Positions 27,517 through 36,475 of a stretch of 64,000 nt of DNA are shown one piece after another. This DNA comes from Rhodohalobacter sp. 614A. Its GTDB lineage: Bacteria > Bacteroidota > Rhodothermia > Balneolales > Balneolaceae. Both the position numbers and the translations under genes were made by a program. The notes beneath the pieces were generated by a model. It searched no databases and had not been told where the DNA came from. It worked only from the letters and a program-made list of their open reading frames with translations. Every line of letters starts with the position of its first letter. Positions within the stretch are counted from its first letter, which is position 1. The stretch covers positions 1,274,273 to 1,338,272 of the forward strand of contig NZ_JAKEDS010000001.1 of the NCBI RefSeq assembly GCF_021462415.1. The letters run 5' to 3'.

Positions 27517-28861
27517 ATGTAATTACAACTCTTGGTTTTTTGACGTCGGCCGAATTTGGATCAAAAAAATGAGATGAATAGAAAAGGCCATTCACCGACT
27601 GTATGGAAACATACATTATTCTGTCTTCTGCATCTCCATACACCTTGTTTAATACGTGCTGCGTAATGTCCATTAAAAATGCATTTGAAGTATCATTGAG
27701 CGCTGCAATGTAATTTGGTTCTGATATGAAGATCTCAGCCATTACATCATTCGGCTCTTCGTTAAAAACGTGCCCTCTTATAAAATTCGTATTTGGGCGC
27801 TTAATCTGCGGTGTGCCTTCTACTGGTGAGCTGTCTTTGCTAAATACAAGTTGAGCAAAGACAATATTTTTTGTTTGAAGCTCTTCTTTGGGCAGATCCA
27901 GCTGGAATTTTAAAATTCGTTCGGTATTATGAAGTACAATATTATTTGGATAGGTCGGCTCCGTTTGCCGTGTGAATAATACGCCCCAATCTCTCGCGAA
28001 AAGAGTTACCGGTCCATCATCCTCTTCATCGTCCTGATCAGGCGATGTTAAAAAGAAACTTGTAATGGCTTCTTCATCATTTGAGTTGTCGGTATTGCTG
28101 GGTAAAGTTTTGAGAAACCGGATATTCTGGTTGCTTTCCGAGGGCACGATGGCTAAACCCGGAAAATTATAGATGTAGATGGAATCTCTTTCTGCAGTTG
28201 TTAGCGAGGTATCGGCATTAAAATACTCGGCATATTTGGTCACAAATTCTCTGCTTAAATCTATCACCAGGCTGTCCTCATCTGCGTCGACCTGAAATTC
28301 GGCAATTTTGTGGCTCATATCTATCGGGATTTCCTGGTTGTACCGAAGTTCGGCGCCCCTCCAGATCTCTGCAGCTTCGTAGATTTCGTAGGTTGATGTG
28401 GCAAGGCTGTCACCGTATACCGAGTCGCTGAAAATAAGCTGAAGCGAAAGGGCATCCTGCGAACCTACCGTATCTACATCCGAAGTAGAGATAGATGGTT
28501 TTAGAAGAGCCACAGATTTCATGGTTCCGTACACGGGATCGTCAAAATATCCGACGGCCGTATTGGCAAGCCTTCCTGAGAAGGCGTTTTCTTCCACGAG
28601 TGTATAATCCTGTAGATAAACAGTTTGAGACTGCACAGGCTCTTCTCCGGTAATAATATCCTCGCCAACGGGCCCGGGTTCTTCACAGGCGGATGTAAGA
28701 AAAGCTGTCATCAGAAGAAGAAAGGCAGCGATTGGAAATCGACTGCCTTTTTTAGACTTGTGTATTCCGTAAGAGAATATGGAATTGTTTTTAGAACAAT
28801 TAAAACTATTGATCTTCGCCGGCAATTTCCCGGTAGTAATTGGCAAATTTTTTCGATACAT
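27503..28861 (-). CDS. DUF4270-like lipoprotein
   Basis: Up to 452 residues. A lipobox (LTSAC followed by EEPGP) lies at about residue 60 from the first ATG, so the first ~35 residues would precede the signal peptide. The true start may be a later TTG, and the first 56 nt overlap the upstream GT5-like gene. The body has the DUF4270 pattern: an N-terminal strand with tandem acid residues, then SGRLANTAVGYFDDPVYGTMKSVALL (the LLGSYxDPVFG-like motif), and a C-terminal beta-rich region. DUF4270 proteins are outer-membrane-facing lipoproteins of Bacteroidota with unknown function. It overlaps the barrel gene that follows. Confidence 0.7.
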   Translation of the reverse strand: MYRKNLPITTGKLPAKINSFNCSKNNSIFSYGIHKSKKGSRFPIAAFLLLMTAFLTSACEEPGPVGEDIITGEEPVQSQTVYLQDYTLVEENAFSGRLANTAVGYFDDPVYGTMKSVALLKPSISTSDVDTVGSQDALSLQLIFSDSVYGDSLATSTYEIYEAAEIWRGAELRYNQEIPIDMSHKIAEFQVDADEDSLVIDLSREFVTKYAEYFNADTSLTTAERDSIYIYNFPGLAIVPSESNQNIRFLKTLPSNTDNSNDEEAITSFFLTSPDQDDEEDDGPVTLFARDWGVLFTRQTEPTYPNNIVLHNTERILKFQLDLPKEELQTKNIVFAQLVFSKDSSPVEGTPQIKRPNTNFIRGHVFNEEPNDVMAEIFISEPNYIAALNDTSNAFLMDITQHVLNKVYGDAEDRIMYVSIQSVNGLFYSSHFFDPNSADVKKPRVVITYVEE

Positions 28862-29612
28862 CTTCGGGCGAACCCTGAATTTTTGTTGGTTTTATTTTTA
28901 ATTGCTCAAAAAGGTCGTCAAACTGGTCTTTCAAATGATTTCCTGTTACAACGTGATCGCTGTATTTTAAACCCAATTTGAGCATGTCTACGGCACCATC
29001 CTCAGTGAGTGAGTCGATATCTACATCATCCGGCAGGCCGAGTAATTTTAAAACACTTGGATCTTCAAAATGCCCCTTGTTTTCGGGATGATGCAAATTG
29101 TAAACAATCTGAGTGTTTTTAAATATGTCTTCATCCTTATACTTGGTTCGTACAAGCAAAGGAATCAAACCGGCCGGCCAATCATGACAATGGATGATAT
29201 CTGGCTCCCACCCAAGGCTTATAACAGTTTCCAGCACACCTTTATTGTAGAAGGCCAGACGTTCGTCATTATCATCGTAAAAAGATTCGGTTTTCGGATT
29301 GTCGAACATCGCCTTTCTCTTGAAGTATTTGTCATTATCAAGGAAATAGACCTGCAATTTTGCATTGGGGATGCTGGCAACCTTAATTTTCATACTTTCA
29401 ACATTTTCTCCCACTTCCACTTCAATGCCGGAAAGTCTTATTACTTCGTGCAGGCGATTTCTTCGGTCATTAATGGTGCCGTATTTGGGTAATAAAATCC
29501 TGATTTCAAATCCTGCGTCTTGCAGAGATGCCGGCAGAAAACGGAGCATATCGGCAGTATAGGTCATTCGGGCAAAAGGGGCGATTTCAGCAGCGGCGTA
29601 AAGTATTTTCAT
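28806..29612 (-). CDS. Truncated GT5 glycogen-synthase-like protein
   Basis: 268 residues, equal to only the N-terminal Rossmann domain of GT5 glycogen/starch synthases; full-length GlgA is about 480. Visible are MKILYAAAEIAPFARM, LRFLPASLQDAGFEIRILLPKYG, WEPDIIHCHDWPAGLIP and TQIVYNLHHPENKG. The KTGGL motif that binds ADP-glucose is replaced by ARMTYTADM, and the whole C-terminal donor-binding domain is absent. Short GT5-only proteins of this size are known in Bacteroidota annotations as glycogen/starch synthase. From sequence I doubt that it transfers glucose by itself. It follows glgB, malQ and a comA-like gene on the same strand. Confidence 0.85.
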   Translation of the reverse strand: MKILYAAAEIAPFARMTYTADMLRFLPASLQDAGFEIRILLPKYGTINDRRNRLHEVIRLSGIEVEVGENVESMKIKVASIPNAKLQVYFLDNDKYFKRKAMFDNPKTESFYDDNDERLAFYNKGVLETVISLGWEPDIIHCHDWPAGLIPLLVRTKYKDEDIFKNTQIVYNLHHPENKGHFEDPSVLKLLGLPDDVDIDSLTEDGAVDMLKLGLKYSDHVVTGNHLKDQFDDLFEQLKIKPTKIQGSPEDVSKKFANYYREIAGEDQ

Positions 29613-29634
29613 AATGAGTTAATCGGTTCGATTC

Positions 29635-30462
29635 TTATGAGGAAGATTCTTGTGAAAAGTCTGATTTATTATCTGAGTATAAATCCCGAATTTCTTTATC
29701 GTCGATGGAGTAGAAGTCGAAAAGTGTATCGCTTCGTAATCCAAGTCGGAGAGTTTCAACAGAAATAACCTCGGCCGGTTGAATATTACCCAGGTTTACG
29801 TTACTTCCGAATTTTCGGATAAACCAAACCTGCTGATCTTTATTTGGAGCTTCGAACAGAAGGTGTTCAAAGGAAATCTGGTCAGCTATTTCATCTATCA
29901 ATCCGGATCGTATCTCTCCGTTCGGCCGGAAAACTCCAACAGTTCCGGATTCCCGCGCTTCGCAAATCACTTTCCAGGCACCGGATTCTAGTTCAGATTC
30001 AATCATTTTCACCCATTTGTAAGGAGGAATAATATCATCGGGATTTTTACTGCCAACTTCCGATAAGACCGTAAAATCTTTACTCAGGTCTTTTATAATC
30101 TCATTCTTTCTTTTTTCGGAAAGCCAAATCGTCCCGTTGGATACCTCAAGGTAGTCAATATGATAATCCTGAAGTAGTTGAACATATTTTTCGAGTTCAT
30201 TCCTCAAAACATATGCTTCAAACAGGGTTCCCCCAAAATAGACGGGAATATCATAACTCTTATAAACATCCAGTTTCTGCTTCAGATTCTGAGTAACGAG
30301 CGATGTACCCCATCCCAGTTTTACAATATCTGTATAATTTGATGTGGCTTCGCAAAAATCTTCAGCTTGTCTTACACTAAAACCTTTATCAAGCGCGAGT
30401 GTTATTCCTTTGTTTCTTGGCTTTTCAGTGCGCTTTGGAAGATTGCTTATTGGGTGTGACAT
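29635..30462 (-). CDS. comA: Phosphosulfolactate synthase (ComA family)
   Basis: 275 residues, family length. TIM-barrel motifs of ComA are visible: DKGFSVRQAEDFCE, DIVKLGWGTS, YFGGTLFEAY, YLEVSNGTI, VLSEVGSK, VICEARESGTVGVF, FEAPNKDQQVWFI and GNVxxxNI-like NVNLGNIQPAEVISVETLRLGLR. ComA joins sulfite to PEP to make phosphosulfolactate, the first step of archaeal coenzyme M synthesis. In this phylum a role in making sulfolactate- or cysteate-derived sulfonates (sulfonolipids) is more likely than coenzyme M; that part is inference. It sits 23 nt upstream of the GT5-like gene. Confidence 0.88.
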   Translation of the reverse strand: MSHPISNLPKRTEKPRNKGITLALDKGFSVRQAEDFCEATSNYTDIVKLGWGTSLVTQNLKQKLDVYKSYDIPVYFGGTLFEAYVLRNELEKYVQLLQDYHIDYLEVSNGTIWLSEKRKNEIIKDLSKDFTVLSEVGSKNPDDIIPPYKWVKMIESELESGAWKVICEARESGTVGVFRPNGEIRSGLIDEIADQISFEHLLFEAPNKDQQVWFIRKFGSNVNLGNIQPAEVISVETLRLGLRSDTLFDFYSIDDKEIRDLYSDNKSDFSQESSS

Positions 30463-30538
30463 TCATCAATTTGTGTGATTGTGAAACGGCTTAAGATACA
30501 AAACGATGCTTTTATTAGAAAGCTTGAATCTCATTGGG

Positions 30539-32047
30539 CTACGAATGAGCCGTGACGCCAACTCTATTGCTCAGTTTTATAAGATATTTGATACGTTCGC
30601 GGTATACATTTTCCAGCATTTGGTGAGTAAAACGCCACTCCCAATTATTTTGAACTGTACCGGGAATATTCATCCGATGTCCAGCATCCAGATTCATAAA
30701 ATCCTGTAAAGGAAATATCGCCTGGTCAGCCACGGACATCATTCCATACCGGATCAGTTCCCACTGTATTTCCGCCCCATCTGATCGTGTATATTCCCGG
30801 GCCTGGTGTTTTTCAAATTCAGGAGCGGAATGATACCATCCGATGGTTGTATCATTATCATGAGTACCTGTATAAACTACGCAGTTTTGATTAAAGTTGT
30901 GCGGTAAATAACTGTTCTCTTCGCCTGAACCAAATGCAAATTGCAGAATTCTCATACCGGGAAACTGAAAATCGTCGCGAAGTTTTTCCACTCCGGGTGT
31001 CATTACTCCCAAATCTTCCGCAATAATGGGCAAATCTCCCAGTTTTTCCCGGATGGTATGAAAGAGTTTGTGGCCGGGTCCTTTTTTCCAGTCTCCTTTT
31101 TGAGCGGTTTTTTCTTTAGCAGAAACCGCCCAGTATTCGTCAAAGCCACGGAAATGATCCACCCGTATTGCATCAAACAGGTCAAACATTTGTTTGAAGC
31201 GATCTACCCACCACGAGTATTCATCTTTTTCGAGAACATCCCATTTGTAAAGCGGATTTCCCCAAAGCTGGCCGGTTTCGCTAAAATAATCGGGCGGCAC
31301 GCCGGCTACAAGCTGCCGATTGCCTTGTTTGTCGACTTCAAAATATTTTGGATTGGCCCACACGTCTGCACTATTATGATCCACAAAAATCGGGATATCT
31401 CCAACCACTCGAATATTTTTACTGTTGGCGTAATCCTTCAGATCATACCATTGGTTAAAAAACTCGAATTGCAGCCAGGTTTGGTATTCTATTTCATCCT
31501 GATATTTTTTAGCAAACTTTTTGATTACGCTGGATTTTCTTTGCGCAAGGCCGGGTTCCCATAAATTCCAGGGCTCCCGATTATTTGCTTTTGAGCATGC
31601 CATGAAAAGACAATAATCAGGAAGCCACTCTGCATTGGCTTTTTTGAATTGTGAAAGCTTCTCTTCGTCTTCAGGGGATTTGGTCTCGTAAAATTTTTCT
31701 GAAGCCAATTTGAAGAGCCGGTCTTTATTCAAAAAAGCCTGATCATAATCAGCGGTGGTTGTTTGTGGCAGGATCGCTTTGCCGGCCTCTGCACGGCTAA
31801 TCAATTCTTTTTCAACCAAAATATCAGGGCTGATGAGATAGTGATTTCCGGCGAATGCCGAATAACTTGCGTAGGGAGAATTCCCGTAACCCGTTGGAGT
31901 GAGAGGTAAAACCTGCCAGATGGTTTGGTCGGTTTCCTGTAAAAAATCGATGAACTTTTTGGCTTCATGCCCAAAATCACCCATTCCGTATTGTGAAGGA
32001 AACGAAGTGGGATGGACGAGCGTACCGGTGGATCTCGGGAAACGCAT
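30539..32047 (-). CDS. malQ: 4-alpha-glucanotransferase (amylomaltase)
   Basis: 502 residues, GH77. Conserved stretches are GTLVHPTSFPSQYGMGDFG, WQVLPLTPTGYGNSPY, GDIPIFVDHNSADVWANP, GVPPDYFSETGQLWGNPLY, IRVDHFRGFDEYWAV (nucleophile Asp in VDHFRG), IAEDLGVMTP (acid/base Glu region) and GTHDNDTTIGWY. It disproportionates alpha-1,4-glucans. It is 27 nt downstream of glgB on the same strand, forming a polyglucan operon. Confidence 0.97.
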   Translation of the reverse strand: MRFPRSTGTLVHPTSFPSQYGMGDFGHEAKKFIDFLQETDQTIWQVLPLTPTGYGNSPYASYSAFAGNHYLISPDILVEKELISRAEAGKAILPQTTTADYDQAFLNKDRLFKLASEKFYETKSPEDEEKLSQFKKANAEWLPDYCLFMACSKANNREPWNLWEPGLAQRKSSVIKKFAKKYQDEIEYQTWLQFEFFNQWYDLKDYANSKNIRVVGDIPIFVDHNSADVWANPKYFEVDKQGNRQLVAGVPPDYFSETGQLWGNPLYKWDVLEKDEYSWWVDRFKQMFDLFDAIRVDHFRGFDEYWAVSAKEKTAQKGDWKKGPGHKLFHTIREKLGDLPIIAEDLGVMTPGVEKLRDDFQFPGMRILQFAFGSGEENSYLPHNFNQNCVVYTGTHDNDTTIGWYHSAPEFEKHQAREYTRSDGAEIQWELIRYGMMSVADQAIFPLQDFMNLDAGHRMNIPGTVQNNWEWRFTHQMLENVYRERIKYLIKLSNRVGVTAHS

Positions 32048-32074
32048 AAATTATTTTAAATTCAAATTTGAGCT

Positions 32075-34270
32075 TTACGATTTAGGTTTCAAAACGACAC
32101 CTGCCAAAGGAGGTACGGGTATGTTGATATGAGCGGGTTGGTTGTGCCAGTTCCCGTTTTGAGCGACCACCGCCGTTGGTCCCTGATTGCTACCACCGTA
32201 ATAACCAGAATCGCTGTTAAAAATCACCTCGTATTCTCCTGTTTTTGGAACGCCGAATTTGTATTGATCGTGAGTAGTTGGCGTAAAGTTAAGAATAAAG
32301 ACAAGAAAATCGTTAGGGTCTTTTCCTCGCCGAATAAATGAAAGCATGCTATTGTCTGCATCACTTAAATCGATCCATTCGAACCCTTCCCAGCGTGAAT
32401 CCACTTCATGGAACGCAGTTTCGGTTTTGTAAACATTGTTGAGGTCTTTCACCAATCGCTGAATACCTTTGTGGTTATCCCACTGCAGCAAGTGCCAGTC
32501 GATGGATTGCGCTTCGGTCCACTCGTTCCATTGGCCAAATTCTCCTCCCATAAACAGAAGCTTTTTACCCGGGTGGCCAAACATATAAGTGTACAGCAAT
32601 CTCAAGTTTGCAAATTTTTGCCAGTCATCTCCCGGCATTTTTGAGAGCAGAGATTGTTTCATATGCACGACCTCATCGTGTGAAAGCGGCAACACAAACT
32701 GCTCAGAAAAAGCATAAATCAGGGAGAACGAGAGCTGATCCTGATGATATTTTCTAAAAATGGGGTCTTTTTCAATATAGGTGAGGGTATCGTTCATCCA
32801 GCCCATATTCCATTTGAAATCAAACCCGAGTCCGCCGGATGATGTTGGTTGGGAAACGCCTTGCCAGGAAGTGGATTCTTCGGCAAAATTCAGAATCCCC
32901 GGAAAGTATTCATGAGTTACTTCATTAAACCGTTGCAAAAAGTGGATGGCTTCCAAATTTTCACGTCCGCCATATTGATTGGGAACCCATTCTCCTTCTT
33001 CCCTCGAATAATCAAGATAGAGCATAGAAGCCACGGCATCCACCCGCAGGCCATCAATATGAAATTCTTCAAGCCAGTAGATAGCATTTGAAATGAGGAA
33101 ATTCAGTACCTCACTTCTCCCAAAATTAAAAATGTTGGTTCCCCAGTCTTTGTGTTCACCCTGGCGGGGATCTTCGTGTTCATAAAGAGCCGTGCCGTCA
33201 AATCGGCGCAGGCCGTGTTCATCTTTTGTGAAGTGAGCCGGAACCCAATCAACAATAATACCAATTCCTTCCTGGTGGCATTTGTCAATGAAATAGCGAA
33301 GATCGTCAGGATTGCCAAACCGGCTTGTTGGAGCAAAATATCCGCTAATCTGGTATCCCCACGAAGGATCGTAAGGATGTTCGGCAATAGGCATTAACTC
33401 GATATGAGTAAAACCCATTTCTTTTGTATAAGGCACCAAATCATCGGCTAAATCCCGATAGCTTAAAAACCCGGGATCTTCATCCACTTTTCGTTTCCAT
33501 GAACCGGCATGAACCTCGTAAATTGAGATTGCTTCATTATGATCCTGGATTTTCCGGCGATTTTTCATCCATTCCTGATCGGTCCATTTATAGGAACTGT
33601 TCCAGACTTTCGACGCCGTTCCCGGCCGCATCTCCATAAACCGGCCGTAAGGATCGGACTTTTTCAGTGGGGCATCCGTTGTGTGAGACTTAATTTCATA
33701 CTTGTACAGGTCTCCATCCGTAACATGCGGGATGAAAATTTCCCAAATTCCCTGGTCGTGATATTTTCGCATTCCGTGCGTGCGTCCATCCCAGTTATTG
33801 AACGATCCGATTACGCTCACCCGGCTTGCACTCGGTGCGGCAACAACAAAATGAGTGCCGTCTACACCGTCTACTGTTTTGGTGTGAGATCCCATCCATT
33901 GATAGGCGTGATGGTGATTTCCTTCTCCCCAAAGTTGTAAATCAAAATCCGAAATTTGCTTGCCGAACCGATAGGCATCTTCAATGGTGTAAGGTTCGCC
34001 CACGTATGGAATAATTTTCAACTGGTAAGAAAACCGATTCTTCCGTCGCGAGAAAATGTGCTCAAAAAATCCTTCATCCGAAAGGCGGGACAATGTTACT
34101 TCTTTTCCTGAATCGGGGATGACAACAATAGATTTGGCATCGGGACGAAAACTGCGAAGCACCAATTTTTCATTGCCGTCCGCCATTATAGTGTGAAGTC
34201 CTAAAACTGAAAACAAATCGCCATGTTCGCCGTTGGAAATGGCTCGTATTTCTTCGATTTTTAAAGTCAA
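32075..34270 (-). CDS. glgB: 1,4-alpha-glucan branching enzyme
   Basis: 731 residues, GH13 subfamily 9. Two N-terminal CBM48-like modules (the first about residues 10-110; the second includes VSVIGSFNNWDG) are followed by the catalytic barrel: GFTHIELMPIAEHPYDPSWGYQ, GIGIIVDWVPAHF, GLRVDAVASMLYLDYSR (nucleophile Asp), FAEESTSW (acid/base Glu), PLSHDEVVH (transition-state Asp). It makes alpha-1,6 branches in glycogen. First gene of the minus-strand run glgB-malQ-comA-GT5. Confidence 0.97.
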   Translation of the reverse strand: MTLKIEEIRAISNGEHGDLFSVLGLHTIMADGNEKLVLRSFRPDAKSIVVIPDSGKEVTLSRLSDEGFFEHIFSRRKNRFSYQLKIIPYVGEPYTIEDAYRFGKQISDFDLQLWGEGNHHHAYQWMGSHTKTVDGVDGTHFVVAAPSASRVSVIGSFNNWDGRTHGMRKYHDQGIWEIFIPHVTDGDLYKYEIKSHTTDAPLKKSDPYGRFMEMRPGTASKVWNSSYKWTDQEWMKNRRKIQDHNEAISIYEVHAGSWKRKVDEDPGFLSYRDLADDLVPYTKEMGFTHIELMPIAEHPYDPSWGYQISGYFAPTSRFGNPDDLRYFIDKCHQEGIGIIVDWVPAHFTKDEHGLRRFDGTALYEHEDPRQGEHKDWGTNIFNFGRSEVLNFLISNAIYWLEEFHIDGLRVDAVASMLYLDYSREEGEWVPNQYGGRENLEAIHFLQRFNEVTHEYFPGILNFAEESTSWQGVSQPTSSGGLGFDFKWNMGWMNDTLTYIEKDPIFRKYHQDQLSFSLIYAFSEQFVLPLSHDEVVHMKQSLLSKMPGDDWQKFANLRLLYTYMFGHPGKKLLFMGGEFGQWNEWTEAQSIDWHLLQWDNHKGIQRLVKDLNNVYKTETAFHEVDSRWEGFEWIDLSDADNSMLSFIRRGKDPNDFLVFILNFTPTTHDQYKFGVPKTGEYEVIFNSDSGYYGGSNQGPTAVVAQNGNWHNQPAHINIPVPPLAGVVLKPKS

Positions 34271-34377
34271 GATTTACTCACGGTTTAAATTTAAGTAGAC
34301 TATTAAAAATAAAAATATTCGTGGATTTTGGTCTATCAAAAAGAACCACATGATTGGGATAAATACAAATTCGCAGG

Positions 34378-35604
34378 ATGAATATTATTCGGTTTATATC
34401 GCGGCGCTACCTCTTTTCTAAAAAGCATATTTCGTTGATTTCGATTCTTACCGGCATCAGCATTGGTGGAATCACCATTGGTACGGCGTTACTGATTGTT
34501 ATTCTTTCTGTATTTAATGGTTTTTTTGATGTGATTCGCGGTTACCTTCTGTCATTCGATCCCGATATCCGTGTTGAGAGAACATCGGAATCTACAATGC
34601 TCTACAATCAGGACTTGATGGATGATGTTCGTGCACATAAAGAGGTAGTCAGCTTAACGCCATTTGTTTCCGGCAAAGTGATGCTTGCATTCCAGAACGG
34701 AAGAAATGAAGTGATCAGCGTTCGCGGAGTAGACGCAGAAAACGACCAGATTTTTCGCGATCTGGAAGACAGCCGCGAGGAGGCCGAATATGATATTTCC
34801 GTTCAAAATGGCAAACCGGGAACCGTTATCAGCGAAGCACTTGTAAATCGGTACCGGCTGGAGCCGGGGGATGAAATTGCGATGTTGAGTCCCTCCGGAA
34901 TGCGCCGGGCTCTGACCCAGTTTTCCGCCCCGCGAGTCAGCCGTTTTGAAGTGAGAAATAGCTATGATACCCATCAGATTATCGCGGGAGATGTAGCCTA
35001 TATCGGCATTGTGGCTGCTCAGCGGTTGTTTAACATGCGAAACGAGATAACCGGTTTTGATATTCAGCTCACGGATACGGATCATGCCGAAACGGTAAAA
35101 GCAGATCTTCAGGAAATTCTCGGGCCGGAATATACCATCGAAACCTGGTACGATCTTCAAAAACCCCTTTACGATGTAATGTATCTCGAAAAATGGGGTT
35201 CCTATTTTATTTTGATGATTATTGTACTGGTAGCCGTTTTGAATATTGTCGGTTCACTGACCATGATCGTTATCCAGAAAAAAAGAGATATCGGCGTGCT
35301 GATTTCGATGGGAATGACACCCAAGAAAATCAAGAAAATTTTCCAAAGCCAGGGACTTCAAATTGGCCTCATCGGATGCGTGATTGGCGGAGTTATCGGG
35401 ATTTTGCTCACACTTGCCCAGCAGGAATTTGGCTTGGTCAAACTCTCTTCGTCGTTTATTATTGACGCCTATCCGGTAGCTATTCAAATGTCAGACATTG
35501 TCATTGTTTTAATCGGGACGATGCTTCTGTGTCTGCTTGCGAGTTGGTATCCTGCTGCCCGAGCCGCGGCCGTGGAACCTGCCGATGCCGTGAGGGATGA
35601 GTAA
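34378..35604 (+). CDS. LolC/LolE-like ABC transporter permease
   Basis: 408 residues. An N-terminal membrane span in SRRYLFSKKHISLISILTGISIGGITIGTALLIVILSVFNGF, with the family's positively charged start, is followed by a ~230-residue periplasmic domain. Three C-terminal spans with the FtsX signature follow (NIVGSLTMIVIQKKRDIGVLISMGMTPKKIKKIFQSQG, ending YPAARAAAVEPADAVR). The pattern is that of LolC/E lipoprotein-release permeases rather than MacB. No LolD ATPase gene is adjacent. Confidence 0.9.
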   Translation: MNIIRFISRRYLFSKKHISLISILTGISIGGITIGTALLIVILSVFNGFFDVIRGYLLSFDPDIRVERTSESTMLYNQDLMDDVRAHKEVVSLTPFVSGKVMLAFQNGRNEVISVRGVDAENDQIFRDLEDSREEAEYDISVQNGKPGTVISEALVNRYRLEPGDEIAMLSPSGMRRALTQFSAPRVSRFEVRNSYDTHQIIAGDVAYIGIVAAQRLFNMRNEITGFDIQLTDTDHAETVKADLQEILGPEYTIETWYDLQKPLYDVMYLEKWGSYFILMIIVLVAVLNIVGSLTMIVIQKKRDIGVLISMGMTPKKIKKIFQSQGLQIGLIGCVIGGVIGILLTLAQQEFGLVKLSSSFIIDAYPVAIQMSDIVIVLIGTMLLCLLASWYPAARAAAVEPADAVRDE

Positions 35605-35613
35605 CGTAAAAGT

Positions 35614-35705
35614 GTTATTGCGAGCAAAGCGAAGCAATCCCCGGCCGTTAAAATATTTGGAGATTGCCACACTTCATTCTCTTCGTTCATTTCGTTCGCA
35701 ATGAC
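35614..35705. repeat. Interspersed palindromic repeat, copy A
   Basis: It begins GTTATTGCGAGCAAAGCGAA and ends TTCGTTCGCAATGAC, with GAAGCAATCCCC and GGAGATTGCC as inner inverted segments. This is the compound-palindrome type (GTCATTGCGAGC...GCAATGAC) that is dispersed in many Bacteroidota-like genomes. It is 92 bp long, 10 nt after the permease gene. Confidence 0.75.
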
Positions 35706-35723
35706 ACAGTTACCTTAATTTTT

Positions 35724-35820
35724 GTTATTGCAAACGAATTCAGTGAGCGTGGCAATCCCCGGATTGGAATAACGATAGGAGATTGCCGCGGCGTCTTTCC
35801 ACCCCTCCTCACAATGGCAG
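35724..35820. repeat. Interspersed palindromic repeat, copy B (diverged)
   Basis: Same layout as copy A in the same orientation: GTTATTGCAAACGAATTCAG...GGCAATCCCCGG...GGAGATTGCCGC...CACAATGGCAG. The last segment is degraded. It covers the first ATG of the open frame at 35783, which argues that the sigma factor really starts downstream at TTG 35903. Confidence 0.65.
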
Positions 35821-35902
35821 GAAAATAATTTTCCACTCCATAAAACTATTTTCCAATCTCGCTCGTCATACCTCTGAAACCAACAACACGAGGCTTTGGA
35901 TA

Positions 35903-36475
35903 TTGGAACAAACAGACGATACAGCTTTAATTGAGCAGGTTCAGCGGGGTGATCACAGCGCATTCAATGTGCTGGTTGAGCGCTGGCAGTCGCGCATCCA
36001 CAGATTCGCATTCCGTTTTTTTGCGGATGGAGATGATGCCAGCGAGATCACTCAGAAAACCTTCATCAAAGTATATCAGAAGCTGGATACGCTGGATGAA
36101 CCGTGTAAATTTTCGTCGTGGATTTATCGTGTTGCCAATAACCTGTGCCTTGATGAACTGAAACGTGCCGGACGGCGAAAATCCTCTCCGCTGGAAGTTT
36201 GGGTGGAACAGGTTGAGGGAAGCCAGACCCCGGCCAAAAAACTGGAAACGAAAGAGCTTGGTGAGGTTCTCGAAAAAGCACTACAGACATTACCCGATGA
36301 GCAGCGGGTCGTCATCATTTTAAAGGAATACGAGGGAATGAAATTCAGGGAGATTGCAGAAATCCTGGAAGAATCAGAAAACACGATAAAGTCCCGAATG
36401 TATTATGGGTTAAAATCACTCAGGAGAGTTTTAAAAAAATGGAATATCCAAAACGAATATTTGAACCATGGATGA
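35903..36475 (+). CDS. ECF-type RNA polymerase sigma factor
   Basis: 190 residues from TTG 35903, the usual ECF size. The open frame reaches back to an ATG at 35783, but those 40 residues come largely from a repeat element. Region 2 is visible as NVLVERWQSRIHRFAFRFFADGDDASEITQKTFIKVYQKL...SSWIYRVANNLCLDELKR, and region 4 as LQTLPDEQRVVIILKEYEGMKFREIAEILEESENTIKSRMYYGLKSLRR. It overlaps the following anti-sigma gene by 8 nt. It probably governs its own operon. Confidence 0.93.
   Translation: MEQTDDTALIEQVQRGDHSAFNVLVERWQSRIHRFAFRFFADGDDASEITQKTFIKVYQKLDTLDEPCKFSSWIYRVANNLCLDELKRAGRRKSSPLEVWVEQVEGSQTPAKKLETKELGEVLEKALQTLPDEQRVVIILKEYEGMKFREIAEILEESENTIKSRMYYGLKSLRRVLKKWNIQNEYLNHG

Noticed and set aside
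30941-31564. Long plus-strand open frame (207 codons) inside malQ
   Set aside because: It lies fully within malQ on the other strand, is rich in Phe/Ile as expected of a shadow frame, and shows no family motif.
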